A DNA stretch of 64,000 bases from Blattamonas nauphoetae (taxonomy: Eukaryota > Preaxostyla > Oxymonadida), in contig JARBJD010000342.1 in assembly GCA_033064195.1 (NCBI GenBank), positions 1-64,000 of the forward strand. Direction: 5' to 3'. Of the stretch, positions 29,648 to 40,649 are shown piece by piece. The notes under the pieces were generated by a model. The model did not search any database. It saw only the letters and a list, made by a program, of their open reading frames with translations, and was not told where the DNA came from. How positions within the stretch are numbered: position 1 is the first letter of the stretch; every line of letters starts with the position of its first letter. The translations under genes were made by a program, and so were the position numbers.

Positions 29648-30249
29648 TTAGAACCGGAAACAGGCCTGAAGATGGCCTTCAGTACTTTATGTCATCACAC
29701 ATCCATGATAAATGAACCACAATTCTGCCTTTGTTTGCGAGGCCTTGAACGACTTACTGGGAAGAAAGCTCTTCGATCGGGCCCAATATATTGTCTTCTC
29801 GGCGGACTGTGGACCCCATTACAGGAATATGCACGTTCAGTGCTTTCTTCTCTCGGATATTCCTACTCTCAATCCTCCAACAACCACATCAATCATTCAT
29901 TACTTTGAGCACCATTGGGAAATCCATCTGTGATGCTGAGTTTGGGCTGATGGCCAAAGCCATCCGACTCCACCCACCCGAAGACCCTATCGACTCTTGT
30001 GATGCATTCATCCACTTCTTTCAAAAGTATCTGTGCATCACCATGAATGGAGGACAACTACCGGGTGGCCCAAAAGTCTGGGTTTTTTACTCTCTCTCAT
30101 TTCACAGACTGATTTCCAATACAATAACTCGTGAAATGTATTCTTCAACCCTAATTTCATATCTCAGCAGATTGTCCGAAAAGTGCGATGACCTCGTTCG
30201 CCCTCTTCAGCACACTCTGAACTGCTTCATCGAACATTCTCACGGTTGA
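29648..30249 (+). pseudogene. right part of a transposase-like relic
   Basis: Overlapping readings contain VFSADCGPHYRN, EHHWEIHL then CDAEFGLMAKAIRLHPPED, in the style of fungal and protist transposase-related genes that have a DCGPHFRN...HHGK..CDAEFG pattern. The match is from memory of that pattern and is weak. The frame changes several times, so it is a relic. It was interrupted by the IS630-like element at 27440-29645. Confidence 0.35.
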
Positions 30250-30834
30250 TATTGATCCCATCAATTTACGGAAAATCGAGATCAATTGACTTCACGGTTC
30301 AGTTTTGAGGGTGAGATCAATTGCCTAAAACGGCGTTTCGAATTGTCCCTCACTTCTTTCTCCCCTCCTTCGAACACATTACATATGTCACATCACCCAC
30401 TTCAACAGCCAACCCTTGATCAGTTTAGCGCACACACCACCAGACTCGCCCGTCGATGCAACCTCTCCACTCCAATTGACGACTCCTTGCTTCAAATCGA
30501 AAGCACGAATGACGACCCCAAAGACGACGAAATTGCCCAGACACCTCAAAGAAGTCATGCCCGCGCTGCGAAATCAAGAGAAGAGCAGTTTGCGATGTTT
30601 GATAAATCGGCAAAGCGAGACGAAGTCCGATTTCTTGATCAACGATCAACATTCACCGTGGAAGCCGACGGGATGTGGTGCCGGATTTGTCACAGATATC
30701 GACATTTCTTACATACTACTGGGCAATACGTGACGGAACCCTCCACACCAGGCCACGTCAATTCAGTTTCAAATCACGTAAAAACCAACATTCATGCCCA
30801 GGCAACCACAATATGGATCCAAGACAATCCGTGA

Positions 30835-30862
30835 GTGATCATCCATATGACAAGATGATCAC
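30835..30862. repeat. short perfect hairpin at edge of inserted segment
   Basis: GTGATCATC and GATGATCAC form 9-bp arms around a 10-nt loop. They lie exactly where the hAT relic's reading stops, so they may mark the end of an inserted element. Confidence 0.5.
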
Positions 30863-31234
30863 TCCCTTGACTTTTTGAGAGCCATTTTCTCCCTATATTT
30901 TCCCGAAAACCGCATTAATTTTCAAAATATGTTCTGTCGTGAGAAATTTTCATTGGAGAGTGTGAATGGTTACAGCTTGTTTTGGGGGGTCCAACGTGCG
31001 GGAAACTGTGCCCGATTTACGAAACCAAAAATGGGGCTTTGATCAGTTTCCTCTTTCTCCTTCCTTGTGTCCTCTTCGTCCGGAATGCAATGTGATTCCA
31101 TATCATTATACATTGCATCGTTCAATCCTACGGTCTGTTTGCCTCTTTTCTCTTTGATTCGGAATCCAGCGTCCTGGAAAGCCAACCGATTCTTCTTCTC
31201 ATCGGTACAACTGGCTAATGTGAGAGCTGCTTCC

Positions 31235-31666
31235 CTAAATCGGTGGTTTGACAGGCTTGCCTTGAAACTTTGGGTTTGCAGTTTCTTTGTTCACGACAAC
31301 TTTTTTTGTTCCAACCGATGGTGCCTTTCTCAGGAGGCTTTCATCACAATTAAAGAGAAGGCGTGGATGGACGCCGACCACAGACTGTTGAAGGCGTGCT
31401 TTGTATTTTCGTATCATTTTTCTCTGTAGTCGAGATTTTGAACTTTCCATTGGTTTACCGACTGTTCGTTTGAACGTCTTTTTATGCCAGTTTAGGAAAC
31501 GGCAAACCCATCCCTGGGTCACAACCATGCGGAATTTTGACTTGACCATCTTGATTATACCCACCCTGCCGATTGGTTTGTGACAGTTCGCAAGGGCACA
31601 AATTTCATGTACGAGCTCTTTTTCTTGTTCATCAGTCAGCTTTCGGTCAGTTGGCATCAACCCCAA
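31235..31666 (-). pseudogene. pogo/Tigger-like transposase, N-terminal fragment
   Basis: This open reading starts near MPTDRKLTDEQEKELVHEIC. It has the DNA-binding pattern VTQGWVCRFLNWHK and the first catalytic region LLFNCDESLLRKAP, which match pogo/Tigger DDE_1 transposases (the N-x-DE motif). It ends before the remaining catalytic residues. It lies inside the hAT relic on the opposite strand and is a fragment. Confidence 0.65.
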
Positions 31667-32289
31667 TCTTCGCTTGTTTCTTTGTGCCCGGAGATGCCAA
31701 AGGAATTGACGGGTTGAACGGAATACCCAAGCTACGTCAGCTATGAACGCTTTGCCCAGATAATACTGCGGCCAGTTGTCGAAGGCGAACAGGAAACAGT
31801 AATGATTTCACACACCTCACCAACCTTCTGAATTCTGTTAACAATCCGGACTATGTTTCCAAATCACTCAACTCTGACATAGTCCTCTTTTAGAAGCTCT
31901 GTTCCGTCATCAACACAGTCTACGAAAAGAAAGCATTCCAGATGATTAAAAGCAAGACACCTGTTTCACTGATGTTGGATTTGTCAACAGACATTACATC
32001 CACTTCAGTATTATGCGTGAATTTGCGTTTTTTTGTCGGAATCGCTTGATCAAACCACACTACTCCTCGGAGTCACAGAAATGAAGACAGGAACCAAGGG
32101 AGACGACATTTACAATGCTTTCATCAAACTACTCACTATTGCAGACGTGAACATTTCCCAGATCGCTTCAGTCTCTACCGATGGCGATCCAGCCATGGTT
32201 GGAGCACATTCTGGTTTGATAACCCGCCTCAAGGCTGCAAATCAATTCATTCTGTACCACCACTGTGACGTGCACCGATTGTGGTTGGC

Positions 32290-32775
32290 ACTCAAAGACA
32301 CTTTCTTGTATTCACCAACGAGTTCACAGTTGTGTTTCGTCAGTTCGTTTTCAACAAACGATTGAGTGTGATGCTTACGCTTCAACTTGTGCGTTCTGAC
32401 TCCTTTCATCGATTGTGATGGTTTGATTCTCCATTCAACTCCTTCATGAAGATATTTCACAACTGACTCTGATGTTTTGTATTCACCAACGAGTTCACCA
32501 TTCCTACTGTGTAGTGACTCAATGCATTTTTCTTGATTGCAACAGTTCTCGAATTTGTGATACATGTTTGGATTCAGATGTGGTCTTGTCCCTCTGATGA
32601 ATGATGAAGCATATACTCGATAAATCTCATCAGGTTTATCTTCACTTGCGTAATCGAAAGTACCATGTGCCAAAGATGAGCTTCCAGAACAATTCAGAAC
32701 TGGTTCGGTGACTAGTGTTTCTTATTCAGTCTCTAGAGTCTCGTTTAGTTTGTTTGGTGTCAGCTGTTGCGTCAT
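32290..32775 (-). pseudogene. rep-family gene fragment outside a Polinton
   Basis: The sequence begins MTQQLTPNKLNETLE and reads through NGELVGEYKTSESVVKYLHE, GVEWRIKPSQSMKG and HHTQSFVENELTKHNCELVG to a junction with the hAT relic at about 32300. It carries both repeat units plus an N-terminal extension not present in the other copies. It is a broken fossil, about one or two breaks. How it reached this site is unclear. Confidence 0.6.
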
Positions 32776-32925
32776 TTCAAACAAAATCAAAATACAACAC
32801 AAAGTATTATCCGGCATTTCAGAATCATAGCTGATTGTACTCTAAAAGTATTGTTCTGTTCAATCTAGGAGCTTCTCGATCTTCGTTTTCTATACTACTG
32901 TTGTGATGTCACCAATTTCTCACTC
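32776..32925. other. AT-rich spacer
   Basis: This short stretch lies between the rep fragment and the pogo-like relic. No signal is recognised apart from AT-rich sequence upstream of the rep start. Confidence 0.3.
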
Positions 32926-33846
32926 ACATGGCAGACCTGTTCCTTCCAGGAATGCTCCTCGAGAAGGCAAGAAGGTAGAGATGGCACACAGAGACATCGC
33001 CAAAAATGGTCGACCCTCCAGACTTCTGCAACAATAGGAAAAAGAACTCGTGGCTTTTTCCCTGAAAAAGATCAAGGAAACCGGGACCATTGACAAATCC
33101 CAAATCCTGAAAAAAGTGTCTTTCTTTTTCTTTCAATCCTTTCAGGTGAAGGATATTGAAGAATCAAGTGGTAGATTTGATCCGACAAGACCTATACTGT
33201 CGAGACACTGGCTCCACCCTTTCATCGGACGACATCCGGAATTGCATACCATCAAACCACACTTCTCCGAAAACTCTAGAATGGAAGCTTCCACCGAAAC
33301 TACGATGAAATACTGTAATTCCTTGCTTGAAAACACTCTCTCTGATTTGCAGATCGATTCGGATCGAATTCTGAATTGCGACAAAACATCAATCATCGTT
33401 CGGGAAGATTCGAAAAAAACACCTAGAAACTTCGACTGAAAACCCTGAGGTCCTTTCTCCGTCATTTCCAAGGCACGAGAACGCGACACTATTCGTACCT
33501 GTGTCTACCAAAGGAATCTCGCTCTCACCCATCCTTCTATATCCACGAAAAATTGACCAGCACGAATTTTCCGATTTAGAATTACAACGATTTAAAGTCA
33601 TCCTCCAGTGGACACGATGGATGACAAAGTCTGTTTTCGAAGAAATCGTCGAATCAATGTTGATCCCTGAAATCAACGAACTCCGGCAGCGACTGCACAA
33701 AGAAGGAAAAACCGCACGTATTGTGACTGATGGTTGTTCATCACACACGTTTGACAAGGCAATTCGAAAACTCAAGGAACACAACATTCGCATGCTCCTA
33801 ATTCACCCCCACCCATCCCGCGTGTGTGCCCATTTAGATCAATATA

Positions 33847-36354
33847 CAGGGTTCTGAGGCAGATCTCACTGATCTCACGATTAATTGATCTCACCACATT
33901 TCTACCATATAGAATCGTTTCATTTTTTCTCCACTTCATATTTATCAAAAAAGACATAATGAGAATGAATGAAATCAAATGTTTTGACAGTGGTGAGATG
34001 AAATTGGGCAACCAACGCAGCAATCCGGATATCACTACAGATTCCAATCTGAAATGTCTGGATAATCTCGCTTCACGGGTTTTATAGTTGATCTTTTATT
34101 TTCTTCGAGGAGCATCTCCATATCATCAGGAGGGATCAGTGGAGGTGCGTTGTGTGCAACCCTTGAGATGACAGCCAGATGCTCTGTTGTGAGCTTGTTT
34201 CTCTCCTTGCGCTTGATATAGTGGAGAATAGAAAATTCTCGTTCGGTTTCGACGGTTGTGCAGTGGATAGTTCTGATAGCTCTCACAAGTGGGTGGATGG
34301 CAGATTGTGCTGTAAAAAGTGGATCAGTAAGAATTATGCTCAATATATCGTTTCGACTCAGCTGTGCCATGGCAAAATTAAGTTGATAGGTCGATTTCAA
34401 CTGTTTCCAGTGAGTCAAGGTGTGTTGTTGGAGGATTTGTGGAACGAAGCGACGCAATCGTTCGGCCATTTTCAAGACGTCATTATCGGACATTGATGTG
34501 TCTTGTGAGATGAGGTTGTCGTGTGACCAGAGATACAGTTCCTTGTCGGTAGTACGCTGAGAGAAACGAGATGTGATGTTTGCCTTGAATTTTTGAGCCA
34601 GTTCGGAGCATTCTCTTGAAACTTGATCTAAAAAAGGAGTGCACTGGTTGTGTTTGTTATCAATCATGATCTTTTTCAGCTCAGGACGGAATGAGTTCGG
34701 AGTTATTGCGGACAGACGAGTTTTGAAATTTTCTACAATATCTGAACAAGCAGCCAAATGGAGGTCCCTCCTTTGTAGGATCAGGTTGATTTCATGAGCT
34801 TGTGAAAGGAGAAGTGATAATCCGCCCAGTCTGAGGAGGTTGAGATTGTCATGGAAGAAAGCAACAATTTGTTGTATTTTCTGATCATCAGACGTAGACA
34901 ATGTTTGTGTGATTGTTTCAATGTATTTGAAGACTTGGGAGACGGTTGATTGACATGTTGACCACCTGACTTGAACAGGCTTTGTCAGTTTCTTTTGGGC
35001 AAGTCCACTTTCGGTGAGAAGGGTGGCAAATCTTTTCTTGAAATGATGACTTCTAGTGATGAAATTGATGAGGAGAGCAGTATGGTGAATGAGAGTGGCT
35101 GAAACGGAGTCTTGAGGGGTCTGAAAGGCATCTTTTTGGGCAAGTTGAAACTTGTGTGTCTCACACTGGTGGAAGAGAATGTGAGGATAATGTTGATTCA
35201 GTTGTGCAACGAAACCAGAATTGTGTCCAGTCATGGCTGGATCGCCATCACTCGCAACTGAAACAATCTGTGATGGGTCGATCCCAGCTCTTGCGACAAC
35301 CCGCATAAAGTGTGTGAAAATTTGTAGTCCAGTGGTTCCTTCCTGCATTTCACTTAATCCCACCAGGATGTTCCTTGCCAACTGATCTTTACTGAAAAAA
35401 ACGCAAATTTACACACAGTACTGAAATGGACGTGATATCTGTTGAGATGTCCAAAGTCAGCGACAGCGGTGTCAAAGTGGTTATTTCAGAAAACAAACGG
35501 CGTTCATAGAAACGATCCAAAGTGTCGGCGAGTTCCCAGAATCGGATGTAATTCGTCTTGTGTGAGTCGGAGACACTTGTAGGACAAACGATGGAATCCA
35601 GAAGGTTTGTGAGAGACTTAAAATCATTGACCGATGATCTGCGATGGCAGATCTGATTAACTGCCCGCAATTGATTGGTGATGTGAACCGCTCTCCATCC
35701 GTCATCTTGGACTTCAGCAGCTTGTCGAATGCGATCAAGGTCAATCAGCCATAGACTTAGAGCTCGAGCATGAGTTTCTGTGTGGATGTGACCCAACACA
35801 CTGTTCACATGTGTGGGTCTGGCTGGTCGAACGATGTATTCTTCGCGGGAGTATTTGAGGTGGTTCCTATGACTGTGGCATATGCGGCAGATCAATCCTT
35901 CGTTTCCCAAGGTATAAATGGATTGATCGTTGAGGTGAACGCACTCAATTCTGTTTGCCCACTTCAGCCATTTTTGCCTTCTCCTTTGTTCAGCACTAAT
36001 TTCGGGTTGCTTTTGTTGTCCTATTGATGGGTGAGGAGGTTTTCGGACGGAATGATCGAGTGACTCTTCACAAGAATCTTCGAGTGAAGAGTCCTCGTCG
36101 TCATCATCGTCAGCCTGGACAGACGGAAATCGAGCACGGGTTCGTTGGGTTGTCACTCGTTGCGAGAAAAAAGCAAGTGTTGGTTGAAATGTCATGATGA
36201 AATCGGATTGAACAATTGAACGGAGCGAGGAGATGAAAAAGTGTGGAGTTCTCGAATGTCCCAAATAAGAAGATTGATCTCAGACCCAAAAGTTACAGCT
36301 GTGGTCAATTGATCTCACAATACCACTAAAATGATCAGACGGGTAGGAACCCTG
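33847..36354 (-). mobile_element. hAT transposon with perfect 8-bp target duplication
   Basis: The left tip CAGGGTTCTG and the right tip GGAACCCTG (inverted CAGGGTTCC) are bracketed by identical TCAATATA octamers at 33839-33846 and 36355-36362, as hAT elements produce. Length is 2508 bp. Imperfect inverted blocks with GATCTCAC/GTGAGATC lie just inside. The intact duplication suggests a fairly recent insertion into the pogo-like relic. Confidence 0.92.
34035..36195 (-). CDS. hAT transposase, one frame change
   Basis: The reading begins MTFQPTLAFFSQRVTT. It has an acidic stretch, a CRICHSHRNH zinc-finger-like segment, the RNase H-like catalytic start LDISTDITS, then VASDGDPAMTG, and ends with the hAT dimerisation region (HCTTVETEREFSILHYIKRK then RNKLTTEHLAVISRVAH). 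Total length is about 720 residues. The frame changes once at a T-run near 35385, right after VNLRFF. The hAT relic at 32035 changes frame at the same place, so this may be an ancestral feature of the family (slippage or splicing) rather than decay. Confidence 0.8.
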
Positions 36355-36808
36355 TCAATATATCTTCGCCACGTTCAAACAAGTTCTGTCTACAACATTT
36401 ATCACTCCACCTGGATGCAAGGAAAGTGAATAGAAAGCAGCCCTGGTAGCTGCTTTGCCAGGAGCATTTCAAAAAGCGACCACACCCGACATTAGAACAG
36501 CATCATTCACCACAACCGGAATTTTCCCACTTTCGCTGGATGCTCTTCTCAAAAATCTTCACAAATTTCGAAATGGCACGGGCAATCATGTTGATCACAG
36601 TGAAATAAACATCTCCCCCCAAATTCCTCCAAACTCTCCGATACTGACACATCTCCTTTCAAAATACGTGGGTTGCCTTCTTGACGCTTCAGAAAACAAC
36701 CAAATTGATAATACTCTCTCTAAATCAGAATGGTTGCGAAAGATCATGACAGCTCCACCGTCCCAACCACCTTCGTCTTCGCCAACACCGTTTCATGTAG
36801 TGAAATAA

Positions 36809-38190
36809 AAAAGGAGTCACTCAGGCCCCCCCTCTCCATCCGCAGCAATAATAGAACTTGAGCAATTCGCATTTCATCGCAAGAAGAGATCAATCACTGT
36901 CTTCTGAATTTCTACAACGAACTAAGACATCTATTTCTGAGTTCTTTTAGATTTCATCTCATTACAGTCCTCTTCTTCAGATTTTGTTTGATTTTCAAAA
37001 AATGAAGTTGAAATACTATCTGAATGTACATGAAAAGGGAGGACACAAAACAAACAATGAGAAAAAGACAAAACCGCCACCATCGGGTTATTTTCGCATT
37101 GCGGGTGTTTTTCGTACTTTATAGTAGCGTCAATAAAGCACGAAAATCAATAATTCACGATCTTCAAACTGGACAATACTAGCGTCCGTGCGATTATTTT
37201 CCTGAAGTGGTGAAGCTATTTGACACTTTGGGACTCGAGAGAGTAATAAAGAAAGTGTGGGATGACAGTTCGGATCTACATTTCAAAGTTAAATAAGCTG
37301 ATAATGTTTGAAAAAGAGAGAAAAAGTGATTCTCCATTCGTTTTTAGATGTCATTGATTGACGAAACGCCTCAATCATAAATTACAGTCGACCGGGTACA
37401 GAAAATGGGCATGATCAATAAATGAACCGCACATATCATCGTGATTATCCTTCTTGAATGAGATCTTTCAACCAATCATTAGACCTTTCTCAAATAACTC
37501 GCGTCTTCTCCCAATTTTTCTCCGACTTCAACAGTTTGTGGTGATCTTGACAGACACACACAGTTCCGGAAATTAACGCATTGGAAGATGAAACACTCTT
37601 CCTTCTTCGGTGAACTTGCTGAAAATATTCAAGCCTTCATCCCACCTTCTGAATCCACTCAAAATTTCAAAACGCTGGATCAACACAACCAGTCGGACTC
37701 GATCTGTGACCCGATATACTCCCCCCACCAATCGCCACCGTACAACACATATCAATTTCTACCGCAATGTGTTCCATAAAATATTGTCAGCTTCAATTCG
37801 GACTTCCCTGTTTAGCTGTCAGTTCCTCGATAAATCCACCACTCTCTATCAGCTCTGAGGTGCCCGAAGCGATCATCTCTCACTGCTCTGACTCAATCTT
37901 CACCGCTGACTGTTCATTAACTGACAGTTAAGTCGAACTGAATTCGTTGGATGATTATTACTTGTCACCACCACTTCGGAGTTTCCTCTTCGATAAATCG
38001 GACATGAACACTTTGATTCCAGTCAACTAACTCAAAAAGCAGAACTGAAATCAGCAAAATACAAATTTATTCAGATTGCAACCCACTAAACACTGAGCGA
38101 GAACAGGGTCAATGAGATCATCGATCCCCGAACACTCCTAATCCAAAGGCAGAAAAATAGAAGCATCCACTCCAATACCTTCAGGAACAC
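36809..38190. other. unassigned region between transposons and host-like genes
   Basis: About 1.4 kb of mixed composition. Small open frames on both strands near 37573-37858 show no family and overlap each other. No RNA gene, tandem repeat or TIR was recognised. Confidence 0.35.
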
Positions 38191-38211
38191 GATGTTGGCG
38201 AATAGCCCAGC

Positions 38212-39510
38212 ATGTACTTGCCTCTTCAGTGGATCACAGCCCACGGACCAGCCGCTGAACAAGACAAGTCAAAAGAACAAGCTGCGGATGACAATGAATC
38301 CTTCTATTATCCATTTCAGACGAACGGAAATCTGAACAGGATGCAGATCGATCGCCAACTCTCTCCCATCGTCGTCATCTCCTCACTTCGGATCCGTTGT
38401 GTCTGCAAAAATACGAATCACAATACACCATCATCCAATGCAACGCCATTCCACACTCGCACCCACTTCTCGAATGACACTGAAAGAATGAGCCAGACGC
38501 AACTGGTTCCGTTCGTATCGTCTCAGAAAGACTTCGAATGAGCGTTGCGTTCGGACTGTCGAAGAACGAGTTGATGAAGTTGACGAGTCTGAACAAGGCA
38601 GCTGTGGACACGTCGCACGTTCAAAATGTCGCTCGAATGCGAATAAACGAACCCTTGGAGACGATCAATCACTCGGTTGATGCCAACGGCCACGCACCAT
38701 CGACTTCAACAGCGGTTGCGTCGAAAGAGGGGGAGAAGAAAAACATCATCCCGCCGTCACTTGAGATCGTGGACATTGATCCAGTGACAGACGAGTCCGA
38801 CAAGCAATATGATGAAATCTTGACTCGTTCCAACACCGGCTGCATACATTCTTCATCCACTCAGCATCACCAACAAGCGGACAAGAACAGAGACATGGGT
38901 TGTGCAGACTCCGACGTCAGAAGGACCACAATTCCTGTTCATTCAACCCCTCCCGTCTCTCCCGAACCGGGGCTCTTGCCGTTGAATCTCCTCGCACCGT
39001 CGCCTCGCAAACCTTCGGCAGCAAGTCGAGTCCCAACAACGACAATCGCCATCAAAGCAGTGACCACCAATCCGCAGACCAGACTGTCCGGCGGAGGGAA
39101 TCCGCTGAAACATGTGAAAGTGAAGAAGCTGAGATCATTGACTGTCATTACACTGTCTAATTCGGACGAGGAATCGACGTAAGAATCACAACAGACGAGA
39201 TTACAACGAATCCAATCATCGACAACACCTCGTTCACAACCGATTCTATCTCCGAAGCTCATTAAAATGAAGCCAAACGAAAGAAACTCACTCGAAGCAA
39301 TTCCAGTTCGGAAGGCTCAGAATATCAACACGAAGACCGAACATTGATCCTCGCAACACGGGAGAGAAAGAAGCATGTCCACCTGTCTCTGAATACACCT
39401 GGTCAGATCATCACAACTCAATTTGCGGCTTCTTCGGATGAGGAAACCGAATCGAAGGTCTCTGAGCTATCCGTGCCACTTCACAATCAGAAGATGAAAG
39501 GAAAATGAAG
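38212..39510 (+). CDS. host-like disordered protein, exons (unknown)
   Basis: Open frames at 38212-38541 and 38538-39182, and a further reading to about 39507, have a higher GC content than the surrounding Polintons. The 214-residue frame (MSVAFGLSKNELMKLTSLNK onward) is Ser/Thr/Pro-rich, and the later part has acidic SDEE patches (TLSNSDEEST, AASSDEETESK). This is typical of a disordered nuclear regulatory protein, but no domain is recognised. Frame changes between parts suggest introns or decay. Boundaries are approximate. Confidence 0.4.
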
Positions 39511-39725
39511 AAAGAACGAAATGGACAAGGTATGACTCAACTGGGTCGACTCGCCATCGCCAAATCGAGCATACAACCCGAAGATCGCACGTCCGACAGC
39601 AGAACGACCAATCCCAAAGAAACACGAAGAAGATGATGAAAAGTCAGAAGAAATCGAGGGGCAGCGGTTCCAAGAAGCCCATCGTGTCGAACAGATCCAA
39701 CGAAAGAGAAGAAGGAAGGCGTCCC

Positions 39726-39986
39726 TCAGCCAGATCTCAGGAAAGACACCCAACTCTCCGAACTACCGTCGCTTGACCATGACGACACATTCACTCTGAC
39801 CACGGCTTCCCTGTCACCGTTTCTGTCTGTCTGTCGCTCCTGATAGGCGAAAGCGACTGAGATCTCGTCGTGCCGATCCTTCTCTCGCGGCCTCTCTCGG
39901 ACTCGATCTCGGTCGAAGACAACCCTCTCCTGGCGGAGGGTCTGCAGTAGCTTCTTTTTTGTCGTCTTCGACGCGCCACTGGGCAT
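39726..39986 (-). CDS. possible small RD-rich host reading
   Basis: An 86-residue open frame contains KTTKKKLLQTLRQERVVFDR then RVRERPREKDRHDEI, the charged Arg/Asp/Glu composition of splicing-related or disordered proteins. Three overlapping frames are open here because of GC-rich sequence, so it may be chance. Confidence 0.25.
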   Translation of the reverse strand: MPSGASKTTKKKLLQTLRQERVVFDRDRVRERPREKDRHDEISVAFAYQERQTDRNGDREAVVRVNVSSWSSDGSSESWVSFLRSG

Positions 39987-40642
39987 CGCGAGCCTCCTTC
40001 AGAATGAGAGGGCTCAATCTACCACCAAGAGCCCATTGTCTTGCAAACCATCATCTTCGTCGACAACGAAAGTCACAGCATGCCTTGATCGTGAAGCTTG
40101 ATCACGAGCTGTATCGAAAGTCGAAATCGCCGTCAGAAGCTAATCATCGAGAACCCAGCTTCACCAAAGAGGGTTCAGATGGAAGCAACGACGCGGCAGT
40201 CATCGTCCGAACAGACTTCACTCAAACTACAGCACAGACATCACCAACGTTATTCACACCGGATGAACCTCTGATCCAACACGAAGGAACGTTGGTGGAG
40301 ATCACATGCCCAACAAAGACAAGGTCAGACATGGCCGACCCGTCAAACCCGCTGATCGGCGACAAGACAATAAAGCCGAAAGAGACAGTGTTATTCGAGA
40401 TCTGCACGAACAAACACTCGAGCTGTGTGATGCAGACGCTGCTGAAAGACTGCACGGAACAGCAGAAAGTAAGGCTTCTGACCCCGCTGATGTCGAGTGC
40501 GGTGTTTCTGGAGTCGGATGCGTTTGGGAACTGCGTTGTGCAGCGAATGTTGGATAGCCTCCTCTCCTTCACTCACACCAGGATCATTCATGCCTCTATT
40601 CAACCCGCCGAGCCGCGCGTGGGACATACAGATGCTGATTGA
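39959..40642 (+). CDS. Pumilio-repeat-containing host-like protein fragment
   Basis: The C-terminal half of this 227-residue frame reads VLFEICTNKHSSCVMQTLL, then FLESDAFGNCVVQRMLDSL. These are two helices spaced as in Pumilio (PUF) RNA-binding repeats, with the S/N-x-x-V/C-x-x-Q-type recognition helix. Only about one and a half repeats are visible, whereas canonical PUF domains have eight, so this is an exon or a remnant. The upstream part is Thr/Pro-rich. A PUF protein would bind mRNA 3' ends in the cytoplasm or nucleolus, but this assignment rests on the short repeat alone. Confidence 0.5.
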   Translation: MSSSTRHWASRASFRMRGLNLPPRAHCLANHHLRRQRKSQHALIVKLDHELYRKSKSPSEANHREPSFTKEGSDGSNDAAVIVRTDFTQTTAQTSPTLFTPDEPLIQHEGTLVEITCPTKTRSDMADPSNPLIGDKTIKPKETVLFEICTNKHSSCVMQTLLKDCTEQQKVRLLTPLMSSAVFLESDAFGNCVVQRMLDSLLSFTHTRIIHASIQPAEPRVGHTDAD

Positions 40643-40649
40643 GAAGAAC

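Larger units (their letters stand above)
30250..32300 (+). pseudogene. hAT transposase relic (copy 2), interrupted
   Basis: The N-terminal part (30370-30834) reads HPLQQPTLDQFSAHTTRLAR, then a zinc-finger-like segment WCRICHRYRHFLHTTGQYV and PGHVNSVSNHV. The later part (31797-32300) reads NDFTHLTNLL, LDLSTDITSTSVLCVNLRFF and VSTDGDPAMVGAHSG. Both align with the complete hAT at 33847-36354 (CRICHSHRNHLKYSREEYIV, LDISTDITSISVLCVNLRFF, VASDGDPAMTGHNSG). About 960 bp of foreign sequence (30835-31796) separates them, and several stops and shifts are present. The right end is joined abruptly to a rep fragment at about 32300. Confidence 0.75.
32930..36808 (+). pseudogene. pogo/Tigger-like transposase relic, split by a hAT insertion
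   Basis: Readable parts, in order, include ARFDPTRP-like RFDPTRPILSRHWLHPFIGR, the first catalytic region ILNCDKTS, then VTDGCSSHTFDKAI and MLLIHPHPSRVCAHLDQY up to 33838. After the hAT (33847-36354) the reading resumes as FATFKQVL, then PGAFQKATTPDIRTASFTTT, GIFPLSLDALL, ending at 36808. The RHP, N-x-D, DGCSSH and AF..A......F..TGI signatures are those of pogo/Tigger DDE_1 transposases. Several internal stops and shifts are present. The relic is older than the hAT that split it. Confidence 0.75.

Noticed and set aside
34179-34496. Plus-strand open frames over the hAT and IS630-like genes
   Set aside because: They are antisense to clear transposase coding sequence and carry no motif.
35381-35410. 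A 21-23-nt spliceosomal intron at the hAT frame change
   Set aside because: GTAAAT...TTTCAG is tempting, but removing it leaves a stop or the wrong frame, and the related relic lacks the CAG acceptor.
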